Below are positions 16,803 to 25,434 of a DNA stretch of 64,000 nt, piece by piece. The DNA comes from Acidovorax defluvii. Lineage in GTDB: Bacteria; Pseudomonadota; Gammaproteobacteria; Burkholderiales; Burkholderiaceae_C. The translations under genes were made by a program, and so were the position numbers. Every line of letters starts with the position of its first letter. The stretch's first letter is position 1. The DNA is taken from the NCBI GenBank assembly GCA_003268905.1, contig QLTU01000006.1, positions 1 to 64,000 on the forward strand, written 5' to 3'. Below the pieces are notes generated by a model that had not been told where the DNA came from, ran no database searches, and worked only from the letters and a program-made list of their open reading frames with translations.

Positions 16803-17720
16803 TCATTCGGGCGACCGCGCGCCCTGGTTGGCAATGCCGCTGCGCACATGGCCCGCAGGCACATGGCGCGCTGCCGAGGTGACATGGCCCGTCTGGTCGT
16901 CAAAAAAGAAATCGGGCTCGAACTCGCGCAGGAACTCGCCCTTGGGCATGCCGCCCAGAAACATGGCTTCGTCCACCGCGATCTGCCAGCTCATCAGCGT
17001 CTGGATGGCCCGCTCGTGCGCGGGCGCACCGCGCGCCGTGACCAGTGCGGTGCGGATGCGCATGGACGGCGCGCCGCTTTGCTGCAGGCGGTGCAGGGCC
17101 GACAAAAAGGGCTTGAACGGTCCGGGGGGCAGGGGCAGCAAGGCTTTTTCGACCTCGTGGGCCTGGAAGGCGTCGAGCCCTGATGACTGGAACACCCGCT
17201 CGGCCTCGTCCGAAAACAGCACGGCGTCGCCGTCGAACGCAATGCGCACTTCGTGCGGGTGGGCAATGCTGGCCTGGGCCGATTGCGTGGCGACCTGGGC
17301 AGCGGGGAAGCCCATGGCCAGCGCCTCGTTCACGTCGGCCGCATTGGCCGAGAGAAACAGGTGCGCGCCCAGGGGCCGCAGGTAGCGAAACGGCGCCGCC
17401 CCCTGCGTGAAAACCCCGCGCTGCACAGACGCCAGCCCGTGGGCCTTGGCCGAGCGGAACACGCGCATGCCGCTGACCGGGTCGTTGCGCGACAGCACCA
17501 CCACCTCCACCCGCTGCTGCGCGGGCTCGTTGAAGGCCAGCAGCTTCTTGACCAGCGAAAACGCCACGCCAGGCCGCGCCGGAACATCCAGCCGGTCGAG
17601 CTGCAGCTGCATGTAGCTTTGCGGGTGGTCCGGGTCGAAGAGGCGGTTTTCTTCTTCAAAATCGAACAGTGCGCGCGACGAAATCGCCACCACCAGCTTG
17701 TCATCCAATGTCACGGCCAT
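16803..17720 (-). CDS. Cytosolic 5'-nucleotidase (NT5C1-like)
   Basis: 305 residues of the 5'-nucleotidase family that includes animal cytosolic 5'-nucleotidase I, which dephosphorylates nucleoside monophosphates. Recognisable blocks are VAISSRALFDFEEEN at the start, VVVLSRNDPVSGMRVF, AFDGDAVLFSDEAERVFQ (the HAD-like DGDAVLF acidic motif) and DEAMFLGGMPKGEFLREFEPDFFFDDQ near the end. No signal peptide is present. It is downstream of gspF on the same strand with a 151-bp gap, so probably an independent unit. Confidence 0.88.
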   Translation of the reverse strand: MAVTLDDKLVVAISSRALFDFEEENRLFDPDHPQSYMQLQLDRLDVPARPGVAFSLVKKLLAFNEPAQQRVEVVVLSRNDPVSGMRVFRSAKAHGLASVQRGVFTQGAAPFRYLRPLGAHLFLSANAADVNEALAMGFPAAQVATQSAQASIAHPHEVRIAFDGDAVLFSDEAERVFQSSGLDAFQAHEVEKALLPLPPGPFKPFLSALHRLQQSGAPSMRIRTALVTARGAPAHERAIQTLMSWQIAVDEAMFLGGMPKGEFLREFEPDFFFDDQTGHVTSAARHVPAGHVRSGIANQGARSPE

Positions 17721-17871
17721 GGAGCCTCCCTGTCAGCAATCGATTGCCTGCGTGAAAGTCGCAGCCTGTGATACGGGCGCGCCCCAAGCCAGGGCCGCCG
17801 TGCAAGGGCCGCCCCGCCGCACGGGCGGCGTCCCCCTGGGGGGAAGGCGCGCAGCGCCACAGGGGGGCATC

Positions 17872-19104
17872 TCACTTCACAAACTGGTTGAGCTGGATGA
17901 TGGGCAGCAGCACCGCCAGCACGATCAGCATCACGATCAGGCCCATGGCCACGATGAGCAGCGGCTCCAGGATGGTGGCCAGCTGCATGGCGCGGCGCTG
18001 CACTTCGGTGGACAGCTGCGTGGCGGCGCGCTGCAGCATCACCGGCAGCTGGCCGGTCTGCTCGCCCAGGCGCGCAAACATCGACAACAGCCCGGGAAAG
18101 CGCTTTTTCTGAGCCAGCGCCGAGGCCAGCGGGGCGCCCTCGCGCACCAGCACCAGCGCGTCGAGTGCGTCGGCGCGCAGGGCGCGGTTGTTCAGGGTTT
18201 CGGCGGCAGCCTGCAGGGCCTTGAGGATGGGCACGCCCGCGCTGGCCAGCATGGCCAGGGTGCTGGCAAAGCGCGCCGCGTTGTAGCCGCGTGCCAGTTT
18301 GCCCACCAGGGGCAGGTTCAGCCAGGCGGCGTCAAATTTTTGGCGGAAATGCTCAAAAGTCAACGCCCATCTTGTGCCTATAGCTATAAATGCAATAGCA
18401 ATCAACATCAACCAGCCATAGCTTCGGACCACGGCGCTCAGCCCCAGCATGGCCACGGTGAGGATGGGCAGGGCGCGCTTGGTGCCGGCAAACACGCTGG
18501 CCACCTGCGGCACCACGTAGCTCACCAGAAACAGCACGATCACGATGGCCACAAGAGTGACGATGGCCGGGTACAGCGCCGCGCCCATCAGCTTGGCCTG
18601 CAGGGCCTGGCGCTCTTCGAGGTCGTCGGCCAGGCGCTCCAGCACCAGGCCGAGGTTGCCACTGTGCTCGCCCGCGCCGATGACGGCGCAGTAGATGTCC
18701 GAAAACTCGCGCGGGTGCTGGGCCAGGGCGCGGGCAAACGTGGCGCCGGCATTGACCTCGGCGCGCAGCGCGGCCACCAGGTGGCGCTGGCGTTCGTCGT
18801 CGGCTTCTTCGGCGAGCGCCGTGAGCGCCCGCTCCAGCGGCAGGCCGGACGACACGAGCCCGGCGATCTGGCGCGTCCAGATGGCCAGGGCCGAGGCGCC
18901 AAACACTGGCCGCGTGAACAACCGCTGGCCCAGGCTGGCCGAGTTGCCATCCAGCGACTGGCTGGTCTGCACCGGTTCCACCGCCAGCGGCACCAGCGCC
19001 TGGGCTCGCAGCAGGCTGCGTGCCGCCTTGGCCGTGTCGGCCTCCATGAGGCCCTTGCGGGTCTGGCCCTGGGCGTCCAGGGCTTCAAAGGAAAATGCGG
19101 GCAT
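17872..19104 (-). CDS. gspF: Type II secretion / type IV pilus inner-membrane protein GspF-like
   Basis: 410 residues with the two-repeat GspF/PilC fold. It begins MPAFSFEALDAQGQTRKG, has the cytoplasmic repeat RQIAGLVSSGLPLERALTAL and its second copy FASTLAMLASAGVPILKAL, and membrane segments near 165-190, 215-245 and 380-405. GspF/PilC proteins link the cytoplasmic ATPase to the pseudopilus or pilus. No other secretion gene is adjacent, so the rest of the system must be elsewhere. Part of its second membrane segment (about residues 233-247) is coded by a copy of the dispersed repeat. Confidence 0.93.
   Translation of the reverse strand: MPAFSFEALDAQGQTRKGLMEADTAKAARSLLRAQALVPLAVEPVQTSQSLDGNSASLGQRLFTRPVFGASALAIWTRQIAGLVSSGLPLERALTALAEEADDERQRHLVAALRAEVNAGATFARALAQHPREFSDIYCAVIGAGEHSGNLGLVLERLADDLEERQALQAKLMGAALYPAIVTLVAIVIVLFLVSYVVPQVASVFAGTKRALPILTVAMLGLSAVVRSYGWLMLIAIAFIAIGTRWALTFEHFRQKFDAAWLNLPLVGKLARGYNAARFASTLAMLASAGVPILKALQAAAETLNNRALRADALDALVLVREGAPLASALAQKKRFPGLLSMFARLGEQTGQLPVMLQRAATQLSTEVQRRAMQLATILEPLLIVAMGLIVMLIVLAVLLPIIQLNQFVK
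18365..18410. repeat. Dispersed palindrome embedded in gspF coding sequence
   Basis: On the minus strand the sequence ATTGCTATTGCATTTATAGC closely matches the intergenic copy at 16186. It is in frame and codes for LIAIAFIAIG, which blends into a membrane segment. Confidence 0.55.
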
Positions 19105-19338
19105 GCGATGCGAAGGGGGCAGTAAAGAGGCGTTTGGGTGGTCAGTGAATCACACCACTGGCGGTCCCAGAAAAAAAATTCGTCGGTCCGTGATGGTAGC
19201 GGCTCGCTGCTGCCTTGGCCGACGCACTGTGGTGGCGCCACGGCGATGACTCAGGTCAAGACAGCGCCGCACTGGGCGCGCAGAATGAAAAGAGATCTGC
19301 GGCATCGGGTTGCAGATGTTCTGAACAAGGAGCCTTTC

Positions 19339-20088
19339 ATGCTGAAGAACAAGGTGGCGTTGGTGACGGGTGCTTCGTCGGGTATCGGGCGTGCGGTTGC
19401 GCTGATGTGGGCGCGCGAGGGTGCCAAGGTGGTGGTGTCAGACGTGAATGTGCAGGCGGGCGAGGAAACCGCCGCCCTGGTGCGTGCCGCCGGGGCAGAT
19501 GCCATTTTTGTCGCGGCCGATGTGGGCAAGCCTGCGGACTGCGAGGCACTGGTCCACCGCACGGTGGCCCACTATGGCCGCCTGGATGTGGCGTGCAACA
19601 ACGCCGGCATTGGTGGCCCGCAGGCGCCTACGGCCGACTACCCGCTGGACGGCTGGGATCAGGTCATCAACATCAACCTCTCGGGCGTGTTTTACGGCAT
19701 GAAATACCAGATCGCCGCCATGCTGAAAAATGGTGGCGGCTCTGTCATCAACATGGCGTCCATTCTGGGCGCGGTGGGTTTTGCCACCTCGCCTGCGTAC
19801 GCCGCCGCCAAGCACGGCGTGTTGGGGTTGACCAAGGCAGCGGCCCTGGAATACAGCGCACAGGGCGTGCGCATCAATGCCGTGGGCCCCGGTTTCATCC
19901 ATACGCCCATGATCAGCGGGCTGGAGCAGGACGCTGGTGTCAACGCCATGCTGGTAAGCGCTCACCCCATTGGCCGCCTGGGCCGGCCTGAAGAGGTGGC
20001 CGAGCTGGTGACCTGGCTGGCGTCCGACAAGGCGTCGTTCGTGACCGGGGCTTACTACCCCGTGGATGGCGGCTACCTGGCGCGGTGA
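19339..20088 (+). CDS. Short-chain dehydrogenase/reductase (SDR)
   Basis: 249-residue classical SDR. The nucleotide-binding motif TGASSGIG is at residues 11-18, followed by NNAGIGG, the catalytic Ser in INMASILGAVG, and YAAAKHGV (YxxxK). The ending TGAYYPVDGGYLAR is typical of glucose- or 3-oxoacyl-type SDRs. The Asp after the second strand (VVVSDVNVQAGE) suggests NAD rather than NADP. The substrate cannot be assigned. ATG 19339 has AAGGAG nine bases upstream, which sets the start. It converges on the LLM oxidoreductase gene. Confidence 0.93.
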   Translation: MLKNKVALVTGASSGIGRAVALMWAREGAKVVVSDVNVQAGEETAALVRAAGADAIFVAADVGKPADCEALVHRTVAHYGRLDVACNNAGIGGPQAPTADYPLDGWDQVININLSGVFYGMKYQIAAMLKNGGGSVINMASILGAVGFATSPAYAAAKHGVLGLTKAAALEYSAQGVRINAVGPGFIHTPMISGLEQDAGVNAMLVSAHPIGRLGRPEEVAELVTWLASDKASFVTGAYYPVDGGYLAR

Positions 20089-20114
20089 TGTGCCGGTAGG
20101 GCGCCGAGAAGCGC

Positions 20115-21146
20115 TCAGGCGCTCACGGCCTCGCTGCCCTCTGCCATCGCGGCATGCGCCTGGGCCGCGATGTCCAGCGACCGAAGGCGCAGCGCCGGGT
20201 CGTATACGTCGCTCACCAGCATCAGCTCGTCCGCACCGGTGGCCTTGTGCAGGTGGGCCAGGCCGGCGCGCACGGTGTCGGGCCCGCCGATCACGGCGGC
20301 GGCCAGAAAATCGCCAATGGCTGCGCGCTCTTGCGGTTGCAGGCGCGCGGCATAGTTCTCGATGGGGGGCAGCAGGCGGCTGCGGTCGCCCGTCAGGATG
20401 CCCAGCACGCGCTGGTAGGTGCTGCTGGCCAGAAACTCGGCCTCGGCGTCGGTGGGCGCCGCGATCAGCGGCACGCCAATCACCACATAGGGCTTGGGCC
20501 AGGCCGCCGAAGGGCGGTAGAGGTTGCGGTACAGGTCAATGGCCTGGTGCAGCATGCGCGGCGCAAAGTGCGAGGCAAAGGCATAGGGCAGACCGCGTTC
20601 GGCTGCCAGCTGCGCCGAAAACAGGCTGGAGCCCAGCAGCCAGATGGGCACGTTGGTGCCCGCGCCGGGCATGGCAATGAGGCGCTGGCCCGGCTCGGCA
20701 GGCGCCAGCAGGCGTTGCAATTCGGCCACGTCCTGCGGAAAGTCGTCGGCCGTCTCCACGCGGCTGCGGCGCAGCGCGCGCATGGTGGTGGGGTCGGTGC
20801 CGGGCGCGCGGCCCAGGCCCAGGTCGATACGGCCGGGGTAGAGCTCGGCCAGCGTGCCAAAGGCTTCGGCCACCACCAGCGGCGCATGGTTGGGCAGCAT
20901 CACGCCGCCCGAGCCCACGCGGATGCGCTGCGTACCCCCGGCAATGTGTCCCACCAGCACGGCGGTGGCCGAGCTGGCAATGCCGGCCATGTTGTGGTGC
21001 TCGGCCAGCCAGTAGCGCGCAAAACCCAGCGATTCGGCGTGTTGCGCGGTGCGCAGGGCGATCTGCAGCGCCTGGGCGACGGTGCCGCCTTCGCGCACGG
21101 CGACCAGATCGAGCATGGAAAGAGCGGGGCGTGGGGTAGTAGTCAT
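20115..21146 (-). CDS. LLM-class flavin-dependent oxidoreductase (luciferase-like)
   Basis: 343 residues with a bacterial-luciferase-like TIM barrel. The start [21 protein letters not shown], the block [22 protein letters not shown], and [23 protein letters not shown] followed by [16 protein letters not shown] mark the YhbW/MsnO8-like subgroup. It should use reduced flavin to oxidise an unknown substrate. I chose ATG 21146 because the conserved region starts ten residues later; the frame is open to 21278. It is divergent from the CZB-domain gene. Confidence 0.92.
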   Translation of the reverse strand: MTTTPRPALSMLDLVAVREGGTVAQALQIALRTAQHAESLGFARYWLAEHHNMAGIASSATAVLVGHIAGGTQRIRVGSGGVMLPNHAPLVVAEAFGTLAELYPGRIDLGLGRAPGTDPTTMRALRRSRVETADDFPQDVAELQRLLAPAEPGQRLIAMPGAGTNVPIWLLGSSLFSAQLAAERGLPYAFASHFAPRMLHQAIDLYRNLYRPSAAWPKPYVVIGVPLIAAPTDAEAEFLASSTYQRVLGILTGDRSRLLPPIENYAARLQPQERAAIGDFLAAAVIGGPDTVRAGLAHLHKATGADELMLVSDVYDPALRLRSLDIAAQAHAAMAEGSEAVSA

Positions 21147-21345
21147 GGCCCGATTGTCGGCGCGGCGCGCAATGGCTGCTGCCGCAGCAGCGGGAGCCGG
21201 GTCTTCGCGCAAGGTCGTCGGCCGCCGGTGCGACGCAGGTGTCATTTTTTGGTAGCCAAAATACCGGCGGTCAAACAAAATGTTTCAAATCCGTTGTCGC
21301 CGAACCTGGCGCGATGTGTGGCGGACACCTTGCATTGGGGGAAGA

Positions 21346-21831
21346 ATGGGTTTTTTCAGTCGATTTTTCAGGATTCGTGAGCAGGATTCCTCCAGCCCCG
21401 AAACCACCTGGGCCGTGGAAGACAACGGCAGCGAACTGGTGCTGGATGAGGAGTACGCCTCCATGCTGATGACCGAAATCGACATCGACGCGGCGATCAT
21501 CAGCCACGAAGGCTGGCGTTTGCAGTTGCAGGACATGGTGCATGGCCGCTCCAGCGAGGTCATGCGCCCCGAGCGCATTTGCCAGGACGACCGCTGCGAC
21601 CTGGGCCGCTGGCTCAACGGTTCTGGCCAGGAACGGCTGGGGCATTACCCGGCGTTTGGCATGCTGGTGGCGCGCCACCGCTATTTTCACCAGCAGGCTG
21701 CCGCCGTCATCACCTGCTTTCAGGCGGGAGACCAGACCCAGGCCCTTCAGCTGCTCAACGGCCGCTGCCGCCATGCCTCCAACCAGGTGCTGTTGCTGCT
21801 CAAAGAACTCAAGCGGGGGATGGGGCAATAA
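21346..21831 (+). CDS. CZB (chemoreceptor zinc-binding) domain protein
   Basis: 161 residues. The CZB pattern is complete: AIISHEGWRLQLQDMVHGRS with the first His, DDRCDLGRWLNGSGQERLG with the Cys, and ARHRYFHQQAA with the paired His residues. In characterised proteins CZB binds zinc and senses zinc or hypochlorite in chemoreceptors and diguanylate cyclases. Here it stands alone after a short basic N-terminus (MGFFSRFFRIRE), with no output domain, so it would act on a partner. ATG 21346 follows GGGGAAGA. Confidence 0.85.
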   Translation: MGFFSRFFRIREQDSSSPETTWAVEDNGSELVLDEEYASMLMTEIDIDAAIISHEGWRLQLQDMVHGRSSEVMRPERICQDDRCDLGRWLNGSGQERLGHYPAFGMLVARHRYFHQQAAAVITCFQAGDQTQALQLLNGRCRHASNQVLLLLKELKRGMGQ

Positions 21832-22041
21832 GCCTTGTCGTCAGGTGCCATGGCCCCCTCAACGGCGGCGTCGGTGTTGCAGCGGGCGACGGATGGTTCA
21901 GGCAAGGCAGGATCTGCTCCTGCGGTTCGTCTGGAGGCTGGCAATGTCTGGCAGGGCTGTGCCTTGACACTGTGCCGAGGGCTGTGGCGATGGCCTGCGT
22001 TCCGCAGCGGCACAAAGCCCCGGGCTGCGGCAGGGGCCTGT

Positions 22042-22590
22042 TCAGTAGCTGCGCCCGCCCTTGTACATCGCGTGCTGGCGCCGCTGCAGCGTGGCCGCTT
22101 CGCCGAGCCGGGCCATGGCCGCGCCCGCGTGCGCGTGCGTGATGGCCATGCCCAGCGCATCGGCGGCGTCGGTGCCGGGCAGGCCCGGCAGCTGCAGCAG
22201 GCGGCGCACCATCTCCTGCACCTGGTTTTTGGCGGCGCGGCCATGGCCGACCACGGCCTTTTTCATCTGCAGCGCGGTGTATTCGGCCACGGGCAGGTTG
22301 CTGGCCACCAGGGCGGTAATGGCGGCGCCGCGCGCCTGGCCCAGCAGCAAGGTGGACTGGGGGTTGACGTTGACGAAGACGATCTCGACGGTGGCCACGT
22401 CGGGCTGGTAGCGCGCCGCCACCTCGCTGATGCCGTCGAACAGCACTTTCAGCCGGCCAGGCAGGTCACCCAGGGCCAGCGCGGTGGTGCGGATGGTGCC
22501 ACTGGCCACATAGCTCAGCCGGTGGCCGTCCACATCGATCAGGCCAAAGCCCGTGGTCTGCAGGCCGGGGTCAATTCCCAGAATTCTCAT
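22042..22590 (-). CDS. ruvC: Holliday junction resolvase RuvC
   Basis: 182-residue endonuclease that cleaves Holliday junctions with RuvAB. It starts [10 protein letters not shown] with catalytic Asp7, has Glu69 in [13 protein letters not shown] and the acidic pair in [11 protein letters not shown] (Asp141, Asp144), and the conserved [11 protein letters not shown] block. All catalytic residues are present. No ruvA or ruvB is nearby. A dispersed palindrome begins immediately upstream of the start codon (22591), so the promoter must lie on its far side or within it. Confidence 0.97.
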   Translation of the reverse strand: MRILGIDPGLQTTGFGLIDVDGHRLSYVASGTIRTTALALGDLPGRLKVLFDGISEVAARYQPDVATVEIVFVNVNPQSTLLLGQARGAAITALVASNLPVAEYTALQMKKAVVGHGRAAKNQVQEMVRRLLQLPGLPGTDAADALGMAITHAHAGAAMARLGEAATLQRRQHAMYKGGRSY

Positions 22591-22650
22591 TTGCTATTAA
22601 ATTAATAGCTGATTGCGCTTGATAGATAAGCGCTACAGCCCATTTTGTCT
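22591..22650. repeat. Dispersed palindrome, copy 5
   Basis: GCTATTAAATTAATAGC, then GATTGCGCTTGATAGATAAG and GCGCTACAGCCCATTTTGTC. It abuts the ruvC start codon, forming its 5' flank. Confidence 0.7.
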
Positions 22651-22885
22651 AAAAACCAGTGCGGCGGCGCCCGGCAGCGGCTAACCACAGTGCCGGCCCA
22701 CAGACATGTATCGCACAGGGCCAGCGTGAAGGCGATGATAGGGGCAGGTGCCGAACCCGCCCCGGCGCCGTGCCGACCTGCGTGCTGGCATGCCAAAACT
22801 GCCGCCGCATCGAACCACCCCGGACCAGGCCCGGTCAAATCCGTGAAAATCAGCGGTTTCCTGCATTCATTTCGCAAAGATTTTC

Positions 22886-23134
22886 ATGACCGAAGCCCAT
22901 ACCGCTCCCCCGCTGCCCGACCACCTGTCCATCGACCCGCGCAGCCCGCACCATGTGGCTGCCGTTTTCGAGCACGACATCGGCATCCGCCTGAACGACA
23001 AGGACCGTTTCGATGTCGAGGAATACTGCATCAGCGAAGGCTGGGTCAAGGTGCCCGCAGGCAAGACGCTCGATCGCAAGGGCAAGCCGCTGCTGATCAA
23101 GCTCAAGGGCAAGGTGGAAGCGTTTTACCGCTGA
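22886..23134 (+). CDS. DUF3297 family protein
   Basis: 82 residues, read as MTEAHTAPPLPDHLSIDPRS, FEHDIGIRLNDKDRFDVEEY and EGWVKVPAGKTLDRKGKPL. These blocks match DUF3297, a small soluble family of unknown function. There is no signal peptide. Its TGA overlaps the ATG of the RNase H-like gene (TGATG), so the two are translationally coupled. Confidence 0.85.
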   Translation: MTEAHTAPPLPDHLSIDPRSPHHVAAVFEHDIGIRLNDKDRFDVEEYCISEGWVKVPAGKTLDRKGKPLLIKLKGKVEAFYR

Positions 23135-23664
23135 TGGCGATCCCCGCCACGGCACCCGCCGGTGGCGTGGGCGGTGCGGCCCGCGCGATGAATCCGGTGG
23201 CCGAATCCACCCCGGTCAGCCCCTGGATCATCTACTGCGACGGCAGTGCCATGCCCAACCCTGGCCGCATGGGGCTGGGCGTGGTGCTTTGCGCGCCCGA
23301 CGGCACCTGCCACACGCTGGCGCAGGCAACCCACACCACCGGTTGCAACAACGAGGCCGAGCTGCGTGCCCTGCTGCTGGCCCTGGGGGCGTTGCGGGAG
23401 CGCGGCGCCAGCGCGCTAATGGTGTACAGCGATAGCAGCATTTTGGTGGGGCAGCTCGGCGGCACGCCGGTGGCGCCGATTGCGCGGCTGCAAGACCTGT
23501 TCGATGAGGCGCGCACGCAACTGCAGTCGTTTGCGGCGGTGAGCCTGCAGTGGATTCCGCGCCACCGCAATGCAGAGGCCGACGCCCTGGCCCGCGCTGC
23601 GCTGGGGTGCGCGCCCAAGCCGCCCGCCGAGGCTTTCGGCAAGCGGCGCAAAAGCAAGAAATAG
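23134..23664 (+). CDS. Ribonuclease H-like protein
   Basis: 176 residues. All four acidic positions of the RNase HI fold are visible: Asp in IIYCDGSAMPNPG, Glu in NNEAELRALLLALG, Asp in MVYSDSSILVGQL and the final Asp in HRNAEADALARAA. The C-terminus is basic (GKRRKSKK). It likely degrades RNA in RNA-DNA hybrids, but is distinct from the standard rnhA and may be an accessory paralogue. The start overlaps the DUF3297 stop; ATG 23188 is an alternative because the first 18 residues are low complexity. Confidence 0.85.
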   Translation: MAIPATAPAGGVGGAARAMNPVAESTPVSPWIIYCDGSAMPNPGRMGLGVVLCAPDGTCHTLAQATHTTGCNNEAELRALLLALGALRERGASALMVYSDSSILVGQLGGTPVAPIARLQDLFDEARTQLQSFAAVSLQWIPRHRNAEADALARAALGCAPKPPAEAFGKRRKSKK

Positions 23665-23761
23665 GCACCGGTTGCGCCACCCCGGGCCCACGGGGCGCTC
23701 CGGTTGGGGCGCACTGCACTTGCGGTGAGTCGTCGGTGCTGGCGCTTGCCTTTACGCCTTT

Positions 23762-24496
23762 TCAGGGCAGCTCGGCGCTGCCCATGCGGGCCACGATGGT
23801 GCGCGTGCGCCCCGCCAGGTAGGCCGAGCCTGGCGTCTTTTCGAAGCGCTTGGGCGCGGGCAGCATGACGGCCAGGCGTGCGGCCTCTTGCGGTGACAGG
23901 CGTGCGGCCGGCTTCTTGAAGTAATGCTGGGCTGCGGCCTCGGCGCCAAACACCCCGTCGCCCCATTCCACACTGTTGAGGTAGATCTCCAGGATGCGCT
24001 GCTTGCTGAGCAGTTGCTCCAGCAGCAATGCCAGCACAAACTCCTGGCCCTTGCGCAGCAGTGTGCGCTCGCCCGAGAGCAGCAGGTTCTTGGCCAGTTG
24101 CTGCGTGATGGTGGAGCCGCCACGGATCTTGGGTGCGCGCACGGGCTTGTCGGGCGCCCGGGCCTGGGCCTTGGCGATCTGCGCCTCGGCCTGGGCGTTG
24201 CGTTCCCAGGCCTTTTCGATGGCGTTCCAGTCCACGCCGTCGTGGTTGACGAAACTGTCGTCTTCCGAGGCAATCACGGCGCGCTTGAGGTGATCGGAAA
24301 TCTGGGTGTAAGGCATCCACTGCTGGCGCCAGCGCACCTGCCCTTTGCTGGCCAGCTGCGTCCAGATTTCGGAACGCTGAAAGGCAGTGGATTCGGGGGC
24401 GACCACGGCCATCGCTGCGATGCGCGCCACAAAGAACAGCTGCAGGGCCACCACGGCAATGACCACCAGGCCCAGCCAGCGCAATAGAGCTTTCAT
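23762..24496 (-). CDS. mtgA: Monofunctional peptidoglycan glycosyltransferase MtgA
   Basis: 244 residues. A single N-terminal membrane anchor (LLRWLGLVVIAVVALQLFFVA) precedes a GT51 domain with VIASEDDSFVNHDGVDW (catalytic Glu), GGSTITQQLAKNLLLS, RKGQEFVLALLLEQLLSKQ and ILEIYLNSVEWG. It polymerises lipid II into glycan strands in the periplasm without a transpeptidase domain. It is the last gene of the run RNB - TonB-like - aroE - mtgA, 13 bp after aroE. I chose ATG 24496 because the anchor begins there. Confidence 0.96.
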   Translation of the reverse strand: MKALLRWLGLVVIAVVALQLFFVARIAAMAVVAPESTAFQRSEIWTQLASKGQVRWRQQWMPYTQISDHLKRAVIASEDDSFVNHDGVDWNAIEKAWERNAQAEAQIAKAQARAPDKPVRAPKIRGGSTITQQLAKNLLLSGERTLLRKGQEFVLALLLEQLLSKQRILEIYLNSVEWGDGVFGAEAAAQHYFKKPAARLSPQEAARLAVMLPAPKRFEKTPGSAYLAGRTRTIVARMGSAELP

Positions 24497-24509
24497 GGTG
24501 GTGACCCGC

Positions 24510-25346
24510 TCACACCGTGGCCTGCAGTTCTTTGAGCACTTGCGCCGATGGCGGGCGCACGCCGCGCCACAGGGCAAACGCCTCGGCGGCCTGCTCCACC
24601 AGCATGCCCAGGCCGTCGCGGGGAACGGCGCCGTGCTGGCGCGCCCAGTCAAGAAAGCCTTGCGCCGCCGGGCCATACATCATGTCGTAGGCCATGCTGC
24701 CGGTGCGCAGCACATGGGCGGGCACAGGAACGGCGTCTCCCGCCAAGCTGCTGGCGGTGGCATTGATGATGAGGTCGAAATTGGCCTCTAGCGCTTGTGG
24801 CGTAAGCGCAAGTAGCTCTGCTTTTTGTAGCGATGCAAGGCCGGCATGGGCCTGCACCAGCGCCTGGGCCCGGGCCAGCGTACGGTTGGCCACGGTGATG
24901 TGGCGCACGCCCGCCTGCAGCAGGGGACCCAGCACGCCGGCAGCGGCACCACCGGCGCCCACCAGCAGCACGTCGCGCCCGGCCAGTGGCAGACCGGCGT
25001 TGCGCGTGATGTCGGCCACCAGGCCCAGGCCGTCGGTGTTGTCGGCGTGGATGCCGTCGGGGCCAAACACCAGGGTGTTGGCGGCGCCCGCCAACTGCAC
25101 GCGTTCGCTGCGGTGCGTGGCCAGGGCGGCGGCTTCGATCTTGAAGGGCACGGTGACGTTGCAGCCGCGCCCGCCGCGCGCGATGAAGTCGCGCACGCCC
25201 TGGGCAAAGCCGTCGATGGGCAGCAGGCAGCGCTCGTACACCAGGTGCTCGCCGGTCAGCTCGGCAAAACGGGCGTGGATGGCGGGCGAGCGGCTGTGCG
25301 CCACCGGGTTGCCCATCACGCAATACAGGTCAGCGGAAGAACTCAT
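24510..25346 (-). CDS. aroE: Shikimate 5-dehydrogenase
   Basis: 278 residues. AroE reduces 3-dehydroshikimate with NADPH in the aromatic pathway. Substrate motifs are VAHSRSP, NVTVPFK (catalytic Lys69) and ADNTDGLG (Asp105); the cofactor motif is VGAGGAAAGV (130-138) with NRT. Residues 173-190, LQKAELLALTPQALEANF, are coded by a copy of the dispersed palindrome, between strands of the cofactor domain where other AroE proteins vary in length. The frame and downstream motifs (INATASSL, YDMMYGP) are intact, so the protein should be active. Confidence 0.96.
   Translation of the reverse strand: MSSSADLYCVMGNPVAHSRSPAIHARFAELTGEHLVYERCLLPIDGFAQGVRDFIARGGRGCNVTVPFKIEAAALATHRSERVQLAGAANTLVFGPDGIHADNTDGLGLVADITRNAGLPLAGRDVLLVGAGGAAAGVLGPLLQAGVRHITVANRTLARAQALVQAHAGLASLQKAELLALTPQALEANFDLIINATASSLAGDAVPVPAHVLRTGSMAYDMMYGPAAQGFLDWARQHGAVPRDGLGMLVEQAAEAFALWRGVRPPSAQVLKELQATV
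24778..24828. repeat. Dispersed palindrome embedded in aroE
   Basis: The arms CCTCTAGCGCTTGTGG and CGTAAGCGCAAGTAGCTC followed by TGCTTTTT match intergenic copies, notably the one at 40645. It is in frame and translated. Confidence 0.7.
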
Positions 25347-25434
25347 GGAACGCGGTGTGAAGGGGTGGGGGGCGGACAGGGCGCGTTGTTGTCTGGCGCG
25401 CCACTGGCTGCCGGAGACCGTCGGAGGCTGTTAC

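Noticed and set aside
17872-19104. Type II secretion operon
   Set aside because: Only gspF is present; flanking genes are unrelated, so no operon can be claimed.
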